From contig JAVTVJ010011652.1 in NCBI GenBank assembly GCA_034509425.1, forward strand, positions 3,897,501 to 3,961,500: a stretch of DNA of 64,000 nt, read 5' to 3'. Of the stretch, positions 51,435 to 61,736 are shown one piece after another. The notes beneath the pieces were generated by a model. The model had not been told where the DNA came from. It was given only the letters and a program-made list of their open reading frames with translations, and did not search any database. The position numbers were made by a program, and so were the translations under genes. This DNA is from Eopsaltria australis. Lineage: Eukaryota > Chordata > Aves > Passeriformes > Petroicidae. Positions within the stretch are counted from its first letter, which is position 1. Each line of letters opens with the position of its first letter.

Positions 51435-51742
51435 TGGGGGTCGTTTACCTCGGTATTTTAATGGGATCCCATTCGATGGCTTCTGCCGTCCAGATAGAAA
51501 GTGTCGCAAAAGCCCCGTCCTCCCAATCAAGTATACAATTAAAGACTCTACACATTAGCAGATCTACCAGGAGGGCCCAATAAGGGGCCTGGGTGGGCCA
51601 ACTTCTAGTTTACAAAATCTGTCCTACCAGGAGACCTTGAGGGCCCACGAAAACAGGGTTTTTGATCTTCTAACTCTACATGGTTTCAGGGGTGTTTAGT
51701 CTACTGGCCTCCTAAACACCATGAAACCAGGCTAAACTATCA
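51435..51742. mobile_element. CpG-rich hairpin-ended element, probable solo LTR
   Basis: A block of about 308 bp is unlike its surroundings. Seven CpGs fall between 51440 and 51650, GC content is higher, and the right end carries a near-perfect hairpin (51681-51699 with 51712-51729). Read on the minus strand it starts TGATAGTTTAGCC and ends CGACCCCCA, i.e. TG to CA. It has ATTGG (inverted CCAAT) at 51527-51523 and ATTAAA at 51462-51457 near its 3' end, as a minus-strand U3-R would. The 10-mer CTACCAGGAG occurs twice (51564-51573, 51624-51633), each followed within 15 bases by GAGGGCCC. No clean target-site duplication was found, and the left boundary could extend to about 51386. An ERV-K or gamma-type solo LTR is my best guess; a non-autonomous DNA element or a conserved structured sequence remains possible. 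Confidence 0.45.
51681..51729. repeat. Near-perfect hairpin
   Basis: The left arm TGGTTTCAGGGGTGTTTAG (51681-51699) and right arm CTAAACACCATGAAACCA (51712-51729) pair with only one mismatch or bulge around the middle, leaving a 12-base loop (51700-51711). A stem of 17-18 pairs is far beyond chance in 64 kb of this composition. It sits at the presumed 5' end of the LTR-like element. Confidence 0.85.
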
Positions 51743-52492
51743 CCTAAAGCATCACAAGTGTGCATGCTAATACTTGTGAATGTAGGGAACAGTGTAAGAA
51801 GTATTCAGGAGAAAAGCAGAAAAATCCTTCAGGCATCAAACATCTTACTGACAAGGACAACTGATGCCAGTCTTGGTTGTGGTTTCAGTGATGTGAGCAT
51901 TTGCTCACTAAAAGCAAAGCTGAGCGGTGTGTTTAATTCAAGCTACAGTGCAGCCAAAGTAGCCTCCTGTGTGTGGTTGTGTTAAGGCAGAGATGACTGA
52001 AAACTGGATCTCAACAGCTCTTTTCAGAAGAATATAAATTTCAGTTTCCTTTTCATTGTCCAATTTCAACTACAGGGCAAAAAGCTGCTGCTCTTTGATA
52101 GGTAGTGTGCACTGGATCAATTTGTCATAAACAATATTAATTCCCAGCATACACTTCCCTATCCCCAAGTGATTTCTAGGCTCTATTTCCATATCTTGTT
52201 AGTAGAAAAGGACTAAACCAGTAAAAATTGAGCACATTGTGGAAAACACTTCTGGAATTTTTGCTTGTAGATTGTGTCAGTATCTGGTAGAATGTCTGTA
52301 AAACTTGTGTATAAGAGAAAGTGAGACTTTTCACAGGAGGACTATGAAGGGCAGTGAAATCTGATAAATGTGTGGTTTTCCTCTTTATGGGTGTGAAAAG
52401 CAAAGCTTATTGCATCAATGCAGATTCATTCTCTGAAGTCAGTGGAGCAATTTCTTTCACGAGGTTGGTTTTGGGGTTGTTAGTGGTTTTGG

Positions 52493-52509
52493 TTTTTTTT
52501 TTTTTTTTT
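52493..52509 (+). repeat. T17 homopolymer
   Basis: Seventeen T residues following GGTTTTGG-type sequence; on the minus strand this is an A17 run. No SINE or retrogene body adjoins it that I can identify. Confidence 0.85.
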
Positions 52510-54861
52510 ACAAACCCTAATCACAGGCTGAAAACTCTACCTCCTAAGAAAATACTAATAGTTTTTAAATAACTTGAAAAATATCTGATCCTCAAGAATG
52601 ACATATTCCCAAAGCAGCACAGAGGAGACTGTAAGAGGACTGTCACTAAACCTTGAAAAATCCAAATTTCCTCAGTGCTTATGAGCATTCAACAGAAAGC
52701 CCTGCTATCAGCAATACATTTGAATTTAAAAGATTAATTCTTACTTCCTGGATATTATGTTACCTTCCTAGTCTGCATTTGTTATGGGACAGACAGAGCC
52801 TTGTTATCTTGATGATACAGTCACTGCCAAGGTTGTGGCATTACAGTGAGCAGTGGATGTGAAGTATGTGAAGAGGGGTTAGATTTGAGACAAATCCAGG
52901 CAGATTGCAGTCTAATCCATTTTGCAGAATAGGATCTCATGAATGTAAAAATTAAGAAGAAAATGAAACCTAAGTGACTGAGCCTATGCATTATAAGAAG
53001 TTCTCCCTTTAAAAAAGACAGTTAATAATATAAATACTTATATATCTAGTCCATGAAGACACAAATTTTACAAATTATACAGTTAAAATATTTGTAAAGA
53101 GTATCACAAATAACAACAAACATAAATGTTCTTAGGCTAGATCCTTAGTTAGAGGGCTGCAGGTTTCTAAAACCCCACAGTTTTGTGATGCTCTGCTGGG
53201 AGTTCCTCAGGGAGGTGGAGGGAACTGCACTGACCTGACAGAAGTCTTCTGTGGCATGGGGGCTGGACCAGGGAAGTCACAGGAAAACGTCTTTTGGTGC
53301 AGGAATGTGCAAAGCAAGCTTCTTGCAGAGCATGGACCTGGATTTTGCTGGCCAAGTTCTGTTTAATGGAATCCTTCCCAAATACAATGTACTTGTGCCT
53401 GGTAATGGTTAGTCCAGAGATTTATTGGCTGCCACTTTCCTACTTGGGGAGGAGTGACTTTGATTTATTATTTGACAAATCTGGCAGCTACTCGTGGATA
53501 TTAAAGGACCTTTTCAGAGGTGGAGCTATTTCAAAGATATTTACATTTCTTCTGTATAATTAAATGTCACTAGTTTCAGCAGGAGAAACAAATGTTATTT
53601 TTGGGGTGGCTTAGGTGACTGTTAATATCTTCCAAATGACTCATGGGGAATTACAATGTGCTGGGGCAAGGGGACCCACTCACCCTGCAGTCACTCCAGC
53701 TGGTTCATCCTTATAATCCATGTTACACTGTCAACTCAGGCTTCTGGCACTCAGAATTATGCACAGATTTTCCATGGAAAGGTTGTCCCAGCAGATAATT
53801 TGTTGTTGAGACTAATATCACCCACTGACCTTGCCTGAGAGCCATGCAGGTAATTGCATTAGGACAGCCAGATATGCCAAGGAAATTTTTTTTAATCTTG
53901 AAGTTCAGGCCAAGCTGATGGCTGCAGTAGCCATTCCCTCTCACACTAAATCTTGTTGCTGTGGCTCCAGTAGTATCAGCAGCTCAAAAATAGCTCAGCT
54001 GTGGCTTTCCAAGCTGCAGCCATGCCAGCATAGCCTTTCCCCATCCATTTACCTCTGAGATTCAGGGCAATACAAGGAGCCCACAGGAGTTTACATGGAA
54101 ACCCAGCTCCTAATTCCTCTCATTCTGAATGATATCATCATTTGAAACAAACAAACAGGAGGGAGACATCACTTTTTGACATACACTGCCTACAAATTTA
54201 ATTCCTGGAGTCACTGAGGAAATGTGTTCAAAGAGTCTCATGGAATTCCAACCATGAAGCAAAAACTTCTGATAAGTTTAAGGGGAGCAAACTGTGACCC
54301 CCTCAAACACTTGCATACCAAGGGGAGGTAAAATAGTTTGTCAGTAAAGGTACTGTGTGTCACCTGCCTGGTTATTAATGCCCAGCTCCTCTGCCATCTG
54401 TAAAATAAAATCAAATTCTCACTTGACTGAATAATAATGATACACTATATATATTTAATATTAATTTACTCCATTGCTGTAAGAGTGCATGGATGAACAG
54501 CCAATGTTGACTTTGTTCTGAAGAAAATCAATGGGCATCAAATTGTCAGCAGTCACGTGGAAGTCCATTTCTATCTACCTTGGAGACAAAAGAGCAGAGA
54601 GGCAGAAAAAAGTGTTATTTGTTGTTTAAATACTTTTTCTGCCTCTGATGACAGCTGTGACTCTTAATCAACAAAATATTCCTTAGAAATTTCTCTGAAG
54701 ACTTGGCTGGGAAGTATCATGTTTGTGGAATTTGCAACGTGTTTATGGGTTTGTCCCATAAACATTGGCAGCTCAGCAGGTTCTTACAACCCCTAGAACT
54801 CCTATTAACTTAAGTGTGGTGTGAATTACTGCCTAGAAATTATGGTTGCTGAGATATTATG

Positions 54862-54907
54862 ATTATTATTATTATTGTTGTTGTTATTTTTATAATTATT
54901 ATAATTT
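54862..54907 (+). repeat. (ATT)n/(GTT)n compound microsatellite
   Basis: Five ATT units (54862-54876), three GTT units (54877-54885), then an A/T-only stretch with ATTATTATAATT. A single transition-type change separates the two unit classes. Confidence 0.9.
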
Positions 54908-55740
54908 CACAGAACTTTGAACAACTTCTCTGCCTTGCTTATTCACTTTATGCCACTCTAATTGTTTTCTGAAAGAAGCCTTGTCTGCACAACTGAGAAA
55001 TAGAGAGGAAAGGCTAATTATGTCCTATACATTTAATGACAGTATTTTACAGTAACAGTCAGGAAGACATCTTCTCAATAAAGTGATTTTTATTTTATTT
55101 GTTACAGAAGGGTGCAAATTCCATCCTCTCAAAGATGAGTATTGGTCTGGCCCATAAATGTGATGCATGCCCAAACCACAAACGCACCATGTACTCAGAA
55201 ATTACCATCTTCCCATGGAGGAAATTTGTGGATGTTTCTCAAAATTGCACTTCCATCTTGGAGATAGTCTCCAGAGTATATCAAATATACAGTATCAGCC
55301 TTTTTATGCCTTTTATGATGATTTCCAAGAGTAATTGGTGCTCATTAACATTAAACTTGCTGTAAAAATGTACTTAGAGTGCATCATGAACTGGTAGGAG
55401 CGTTTGCTGAGTTTTTATTACTTTATGGTTCCTACATGGCACAAAAAGATAGTGGAAGAGAAAATAATAGGAGGGTCAAGAAGCCTGGGAGTTGTTTTAC
55501 TTCACGGGCTTGCAGAGCGCGTCCAAAGAGGAGCTATTGATGGTGGCAATATAGAATTAAAAAGAAAAAAAGCAAAAATTTTTTATGACTCCTTGCACTG
55601 TTTCAGGCAAGAAGCCATAAATCAGCAGCAAGGTCATAGCAGTAGATCACAAAACAGGTCACTCTAGCAGGGGCAGGATTGAGTTCTAGTGTAGCCAAGG
55701 GCAGCTTTTGATGGTGCTGCTTTTCCTTAGTGCGGAGTGA

Positions 55741-56030
55741 AGTACTCAGGGATCAGTGGCACAGGTGGTAGAACACACAACAGCAGCAACCCTGTGCCCC
55801 TTGAAAGTACAGTTTCTCCCTCTTTCTCCTTCCCTCTTTGTTTCTTTTCTTCTGGCTGGTTCATTATCATCCACTACTGACAGGAAAAAGAGAAAGGAAG
55901 GGACATCTCTGGCTAGGATGAATCTCCCACTTTGCTTGTTTGTTTTTGCTCTTTCTTCTTTAATGCCATTATGTATTTTGTTCTTTCTGTCTTTTCCTCC
56001 CTTCCTTCTTTCTTTCAAAACAAAGGATAA
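55741..56030. repeat. Pyrimidine-rich low-complexity tract
   Basis: Two runs of almost only C and T on the plus strand (about 55812-55853 and 55979-56017) lie about 125 bases apart. Because TAA, TAG and TGA need purines, frames of 130 codons (plus, 55756-56148) and 111 codons (minus, 55746-56081) stay open here as artefacts; the plus peptide is correspondingly rich in Leu, Phe and Ser. Such tracts can form triplex DNA, which is inference. Confidence 0.6.
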
Positions 56031-59000
56031 AATCACAACAATTGCAACTGCATTTAGCTCAACTGGACCTAACATCCTCATAACATCCCACCATTTCTCA
56101 GCTGAACTTCATCTGAGTCCACCAGTTTGCCTACATGGGACCACCTGAGACCTCTGATCTATATTTGAGGTTTCTTTATAGCCTCTGAACTACATAGTTT
56201 CCTAATTCTCACCAGAAAAAAATGCTACCCCTCTTTCCCTTATGCAGTAAGTTAACACGACCTGTGTTATTCTATCTCCTTCCTAATGCAGTTTTTATGG
56301 GGTACTGCTATTATTTTGCTTTCATAATGTTAATTAATGTCATGTATTTTGACAAGAGTTCTAAGTTTACTTAACCTGTCTAGCCTGTTGTGTGCAACTT
56401 ATTATTGATTCAAGCCCTTTACTCAACCTTGAGGAAATACTAAACAATTAGTGTGGAGAGTGTGGCCTTCTTAAAAGCCATTTTCTTCAAAGGTCTTAAA
56501 GGGATAAGAGCTTATTTTCTCTTCTGCATTTCTCAGTCTGTAACTGCCAAGGAAAAAAAGTGTATTAAAAATTTTTACCACTGAAAAGAAATACAGTGTT
56601 GTCATAGGACAAAAAAAAAAAAGAGGTATAACTCTGCACAGGCAACAGTTGTGGGAGAGACATTAGGAGCACTCCTCCTGTTTGCAGCCATTACTCCCCC
56701 ACACTCCTCAGGGGATGTCATGCAGAGCCATAAAGGAGAGCTGTCCTGGCTTCTTGACTTCTCCTTGCTCCCCCACCAGTAAGAAGCATGATGTTCACAT
56801 TGACCTCTCTAGGCTTGGTTGTTATGTTTAGGACTTTGTCTATATCTTACAGGTACTCCATGGTGTGGTTTATTTAAACAAATTTCTCTGTTTCCCTAGT
56901 GAGGGACATCTTCCCTTAGGATACTGCATGGATACAACCTGTCTGTAAAAATGTCAAAGTGCATCTACCAAATTATGTTGGTACCATCCTGAGCCCATAA
57001 AAATGCCATCCCTTGATGTGGCCATGTCTGAACTGTTTTCATACCTGTAACAAATCTCTAGATGTAGAATAGGGAGAGCTTCATATCATTTTTCCATAAT
57101 GTCCAGTGCTCAGCAAAAGGCCCTTTCCATCTTGGCAGGCTGCAATGTGAGGACAAAATAGTTGATTTAAACCCTAGTGAAATCTGTTTATTTTGTTTTA
57201 TCTCTTCTCCAAGCCACAATAAAGTGTTCACCTAGTCAGTAGGGCCCACAGGTGGCTGGAAAATAATGAACAAACAAACAAATAAAAAAACCCCACAAAA
57301 ACCAACAGACTGAAACTAGCTGCTCATCTGCTAGTTGGCATTCCAGACCAAACATCGGTTAATTCAGTCTCAGATCTTTCTGCCTTATGCTAGGGTACTC
57401 AGCCCAGCCTAAAACATCCTTGACATTAAGTGAAATTATGATGTTTGGCTTTTCAGTGAAATCACTTGTGCAGTCAGCCACATCTGAGGAACTGGTGAGG
57501 AAGTTTTCCCCCTGTTCCTGCAAGTTGCTCAGGACATATTTCTACCCAAGTCCCCAGGAATATCTGTGCATCCATCACGGTGCTCAGAGCTCAACAATGC
57601 CTTACTGAAAAGGGTTTTAACTCACACATTTGACTTTGGGGTGGAGGGGTCAGGACCTGTAGATTGAGGGGTGAGGGAGTTTGACTGCATCGCTTCTCTG
57701 CTGCGATGTTTTATCTGCCTCAAGAGCAAGCACATATTTCACACATGCTGATGTCTCAATTGAGACTTTAAATTTGGTGTGGTGGCAGAGATGTGATGCA
57801 AGAGCCTGGAGTGCTTCAGCAGCTGGCACGGCAGTATGGAAATGGTCCCTACCCCAGGAGAGCAGAGCAGAGGGACACTGGACTATGCCAGGAGGCATTG
57901 TTTGCTGGCTGGGAAGGCACTCAGATACCAGAGAGCTGAAGGATAAGATGAGACAATCTGCATGAAAGAGACTGTACAATCTGAGAGAAAAAATGAGGCT
58001 GTCACAATAAATTGTTATCCCTGGGTATCTGAGTTCACACATCATTGGAACAAATGGTACAGTTCATTGAGAGTTCTTGTCCAGCCATTTGCAGACACAT
58101 AAAAAACATTGCAACTTTTATCTTCAGCTCACACTGAGAGGCTTGTCTTCACCATGGTTACCCTCTAGCCAGTTCTGGGGAATTTTTTTTAAGAACAGAG
58201 AGAGTAAAGAATGGAGTTTCAAGAAAGAGTTTTATCAGCACTGCCCACCATTGTATGTTCCTCACCAGCCCCGCCTTGCTTACACGTGTCAGTGGACAGC
58301 AGAGAGCAGAGCTTTTCCTGATAGATGAAAATTGGGTAAATGCCTGCACTAGATGTCAGAGTACAATTCTTCATGACTGCCTAGAACTTCAATAAAATCT
58401 TCATCCCCAGGGATACAGAGCAATGCAATCATGAATCATTGATATTCAGCCTGCTACAATACTCTGGCTCAGTATCAGCCTTTGAAGTAGGTTAAATAAA
58501 ATAACCACATTTCAAGAGCAGTCAGGTCAGGGAATTTTTTTTGCTCGTTGTGGTGTTGTCATTGGTTTTTGATAAAGCAGGTGAAGCACATGGTGAAAGC
58601 TAGTGCATGTCAGGCAAACACCTAAAACTCTACATGTGCTTCTAATTTAAATTTGCCTTGATGATCATGGAGTATAAAAAATTAATGTTCTTAAGAAATG
58701 GGTCCATTTGATCATACACATACATGCATTCTTACATAACATGGCACCAACAACGCCCTCACCACTGTCGTGTGCTGTTGGCTATGTCAAAAAGAAAAAA
58801 GAAAGACATGTTTGTGGTGATTGGTGATTTTGGTGGGAGGATTGTTTGATTATCGATGTATTTATATAAATGACCTGGCCTTTTTTGCTGAGAAAGCCAG
58901 AGGTCATGTAAGTTATGTTTTCTTTGGCAGAAACTCCTCCAAGGAGGATGAAGAGAGACTGATCTACACTTGATCAGGTCCCTTGCAAACCACCTTCAAA

Positions 59001-61550
59001 TACAAGGCAGCAGGAGACCCAGTTACTGGGTTCAGAAAGATGAATCCAGGGTAGAGAGAGTGACTTCTGAAAATAGGAAAACAGAGACTCTGTCTGCGGA
59101 TCTGTAAAAATGTTTGGCTTGTTTGGTTTAGCAAATGGAGATGGGGGAGAGTTAAGTGGTTGCTGTCAGTAAGTGCATTAGAGATGGAAGAGGATACCAA
59201 GGAAATGAGATAGTAAAGTTTAGAAAAACTACAGCACAAGATGAATGTGTGGGAAGTGATGGGAGGGAATAAGCTGTCTGTGAGTGTGTGTTGGAAGTTA
59301 GAAAACTGTATTCCATTGACCAAAGATGTACTTTTCTGGAGAAACCTTCTAATTAGGTCAAACAAATGTACTTCATTGATGAATTTTGAACTGAGATCCT
59401 ACAGAATGGTTTCTTGGCATTAGAAGTAGTCTGGATTCTTAACAATTCTAGGTAGATAAAAAAAACAGTCATAAATTATCATCAATCTCAATATTAAGCT
59501 CTTTTAATGAACCAAGCATTATGCTGCAGTAATTTCAGGATTTGTGTTCCAAACCCACTGTGTTTTGAGCTTTGAACAAAGGCACTGTGTAGAGTGCATG
59601 CAAACTTGTGTGTAGACACATCTGTTTGTTGCAGAGACACTGGACTTGTACTAGACGAGTACGAAGGAAAGCAGTGATATCTGCAGCTTTTTAGCTAGAC
59701 TCTTAGACATGGTGAAAAGTTTGATTGTAGCTGGTTGTGTTTTGATTTTTAAGTGATCAGGTGATTTGCAAAACTGGTTGAAAAATAGGCTTTTTCTTCT
59801 GAAAAATACTCTGTAACCATAGTTTCTGTGGTAATAGTTTTGCATATTTCTTTGTCTTTTTCCCTCTAACATCTCATTAAAAGAAAGAACAAAGTAGGAA
59901 ACATTCGAAATTTAAAAAACAATCAAATTACATTCCATCAAACAGAGATTTTATTTTTATGAAAATGTCTATGGTATTTAAAGTCAAATTTCAATTTCAA
60001 TTTTTCAGGTTCAATGGATGTTTTTTATCACTTCCGATCAAGTCCTTTTTGGGAGAAAGTTGTTGCCAGAGCTTGGCTGTCTGTATCCTGTGAATCTTCA
60101 TTATTTAATAAAAAGTGTCCGAGGGACCTCTGAGCAATTCAAAAAACACAGATGGAGTGTGCTGAAAGATATGAAGAGAAAAAAGTGAACATGTAGACTA
60201 CACTTAGACAGCATCTGCTCTATTCAATCATCATTGCATTTATAAGCCACAGCACCTGGACTTGCTTTTAAACAAAATGCTGTGCTTACACCTTTCCTTG
60301 AGCCAGTTGATTACAAAAGCTTCCTTGCTCTCTTTTTTCCCCTCACTTTTTTCTGTTCATTTCTTTTTCCTTTTCCTCCTGATTCTGTCCAAATAATTTC
60401 TCCTTGAAATTAACAGTTCAACACGTTTCTCGCTTCCTAAGAGTCAGATATGCCAGACAATGGATTGCCATGAGGGTATCTGATGCAGGAGAATGTATTC
60501 TGGCAGCACCCTTCCCTTGCAGAGTGCAAACCCTGTTGGGATTGTTTGGTATGGTGCTGTTTTAAAAATAGTTTAAGATTCAGGCAATAACTGAATACGA
60601 AGCCATCCTGTATTCCCTGAATTCATCACAGGACAAGGTTCAGGGAAATCTGAGATAATACAGGGAAACAAAGATGAACAATTGAAGGACAGGGGAATGA
60701 TCTTTCCTGTTCACTGCTTTATTAGGCAAATGTTTTTTAACCTCTTTTCAGTGAATGAAACCGCAGGCTCACTTGACTTGTGATTAGAAGGATGATTTAT
60801 GAAGAGTGTTGAGGTAGATGTTTGGTGTGAATCATTGTAGTCTTTTTAGGAAAAGAAATTGGTCACAGAAAAGAACATTGCTGAAATACCTGGATTTTTT
60901 TCCTTCTTTCCATAGAACCAGAAAGGGTCTCAGACACAGCTGAACCTTCATGCTACTGTAGAAAATTGGAAAATATATTATCTATCAATTGGGTCTTTTA
61001 ATTAATTCCTGTCTCACTTCAGCCTTCACTGAGAATTCAATCAATAGCTAAAAGGCAAAAGTTCTTCAGCTGATTTTTCAGGAGTGAACTTTATACAGTT
61101 AATCATTTTTTTTCCTCTCTAGTTGCTCTATGACACTGGTGCATACCTACTTAAATGAAGCAAACTTTTTGTGTCTATAAAAGGAACTCTGGAAGTTCAC
61201 ATCTAGGAATAATTTAATCCAATATACTGGGGTAATGTTTTTGGAAACAGTGTCAAATATTATGGGATATTTACTTACAGAAAGAAAGCCAGGAAAGAGG
61301 TCAGATGGTGCTTTGTCAGGGCAGTCAGACTGTTCCAGAAATAGGTGAGCAAGTATCCTGTACTATAAATGCACAACTGTGCTCTTTGGAAAGAAAAAAA
61401 AATTCCAATAAATGTTATTTAATCATAGCTCCTATTTTTGATAAAAGTCCTAAACTGTCTGGCTCTAATGTGCAAATTCTTTATCATCAAATCCCTTGAG
61501 GTGATCAGGTTTTCTGTGATGAATGCAAAGTAATCATTTCAGGAGTAAAT
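56031..61550. other. Unique-looking non-coding DNA
   Basis: AT-rich, with no gene or confident transposon. An A12 run lies at 56611-56622. A small GC-richer patch at 57.65-57.95 kb contains the 6-bp inverted repeat CATCGC/GCGATG (57688-57708) and frames of 94 and 131 codons on opposite strands. The frame of 133 codons at 58964-59365 (minus) is not recognisable. Confidence 0.6.
56611..56622 (+). repeat. A12 homopolymer
   Basis: Twelve consecutive A residues, then AAGAGG-type purines; simple repeat. Confidence 0.8.
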
Positions 61551-61736
61551 GAATATGAGGAAAAGCTTCTTTATTGTAACAGGTTGCTCAGAGAGGCTGT
61601 GGGATCTCCATCTCTGGAGATATTCAAAATCCCTCCTGGGTGTGATCCTGTCCAATCTGCCCTGGGTGAACCTGCTTAAGCAGTGGGGCTGGACTAGATC
61701 ATCTCCAGAGGTTAAGGCATTCTATGATGCTATAAC
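61551..61736 (+). mobile_element. CR1 LINE fragment, 3' end
   Basis: Sense-oriented CR1 3' end of about 186 bp: GAATATGAGGAAAAGCTTCT, CAGGTTGCTCAGAGAGGCTG, CCATCTCTGGAGATATTCAA, GATCCTGTCCAATCTGCCCT, GGGCTGGACTAGATCATCTC and the tail GGCATTCTATGATGCTATAA. Compared with the family as I remember it, about 15-20 bases between the CTTTACTG and CAGGTTGC parts are missing (an internal deletion). It is 5'-truncated and non-coding. A 64-codon frame across it is repeat-derived. The ATTCTATGAT tail is better kept than in the 35.1 kb copy. Confidence 0.92.

Larger units (their letters stand above)
51743..55740. other. Unique-looking non-coding DNA
   Basis: AT-rich without a recognised gene or transposon. 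Contains a T17 run (52493-52509) and an ATT/GTT microsatellite (54862-54907). Open frames are below 90 codons and unsupported. Confidence 0.65.

Noticed and set aside
55746..56148. Open frames of 130 (plus) and 111 (minus) codons
   Set aside because: They lie in a pyrimidine-rich tract where stop codons are scarce on both strands; the peptides are compositionally biased and match nothing.
57681..58045. Hairpin CATCGC/GCGATG with frames on both strands
   Set aside because: A 6-bp stem is common by chance and the frames are mutually overlapping and unrecognised.
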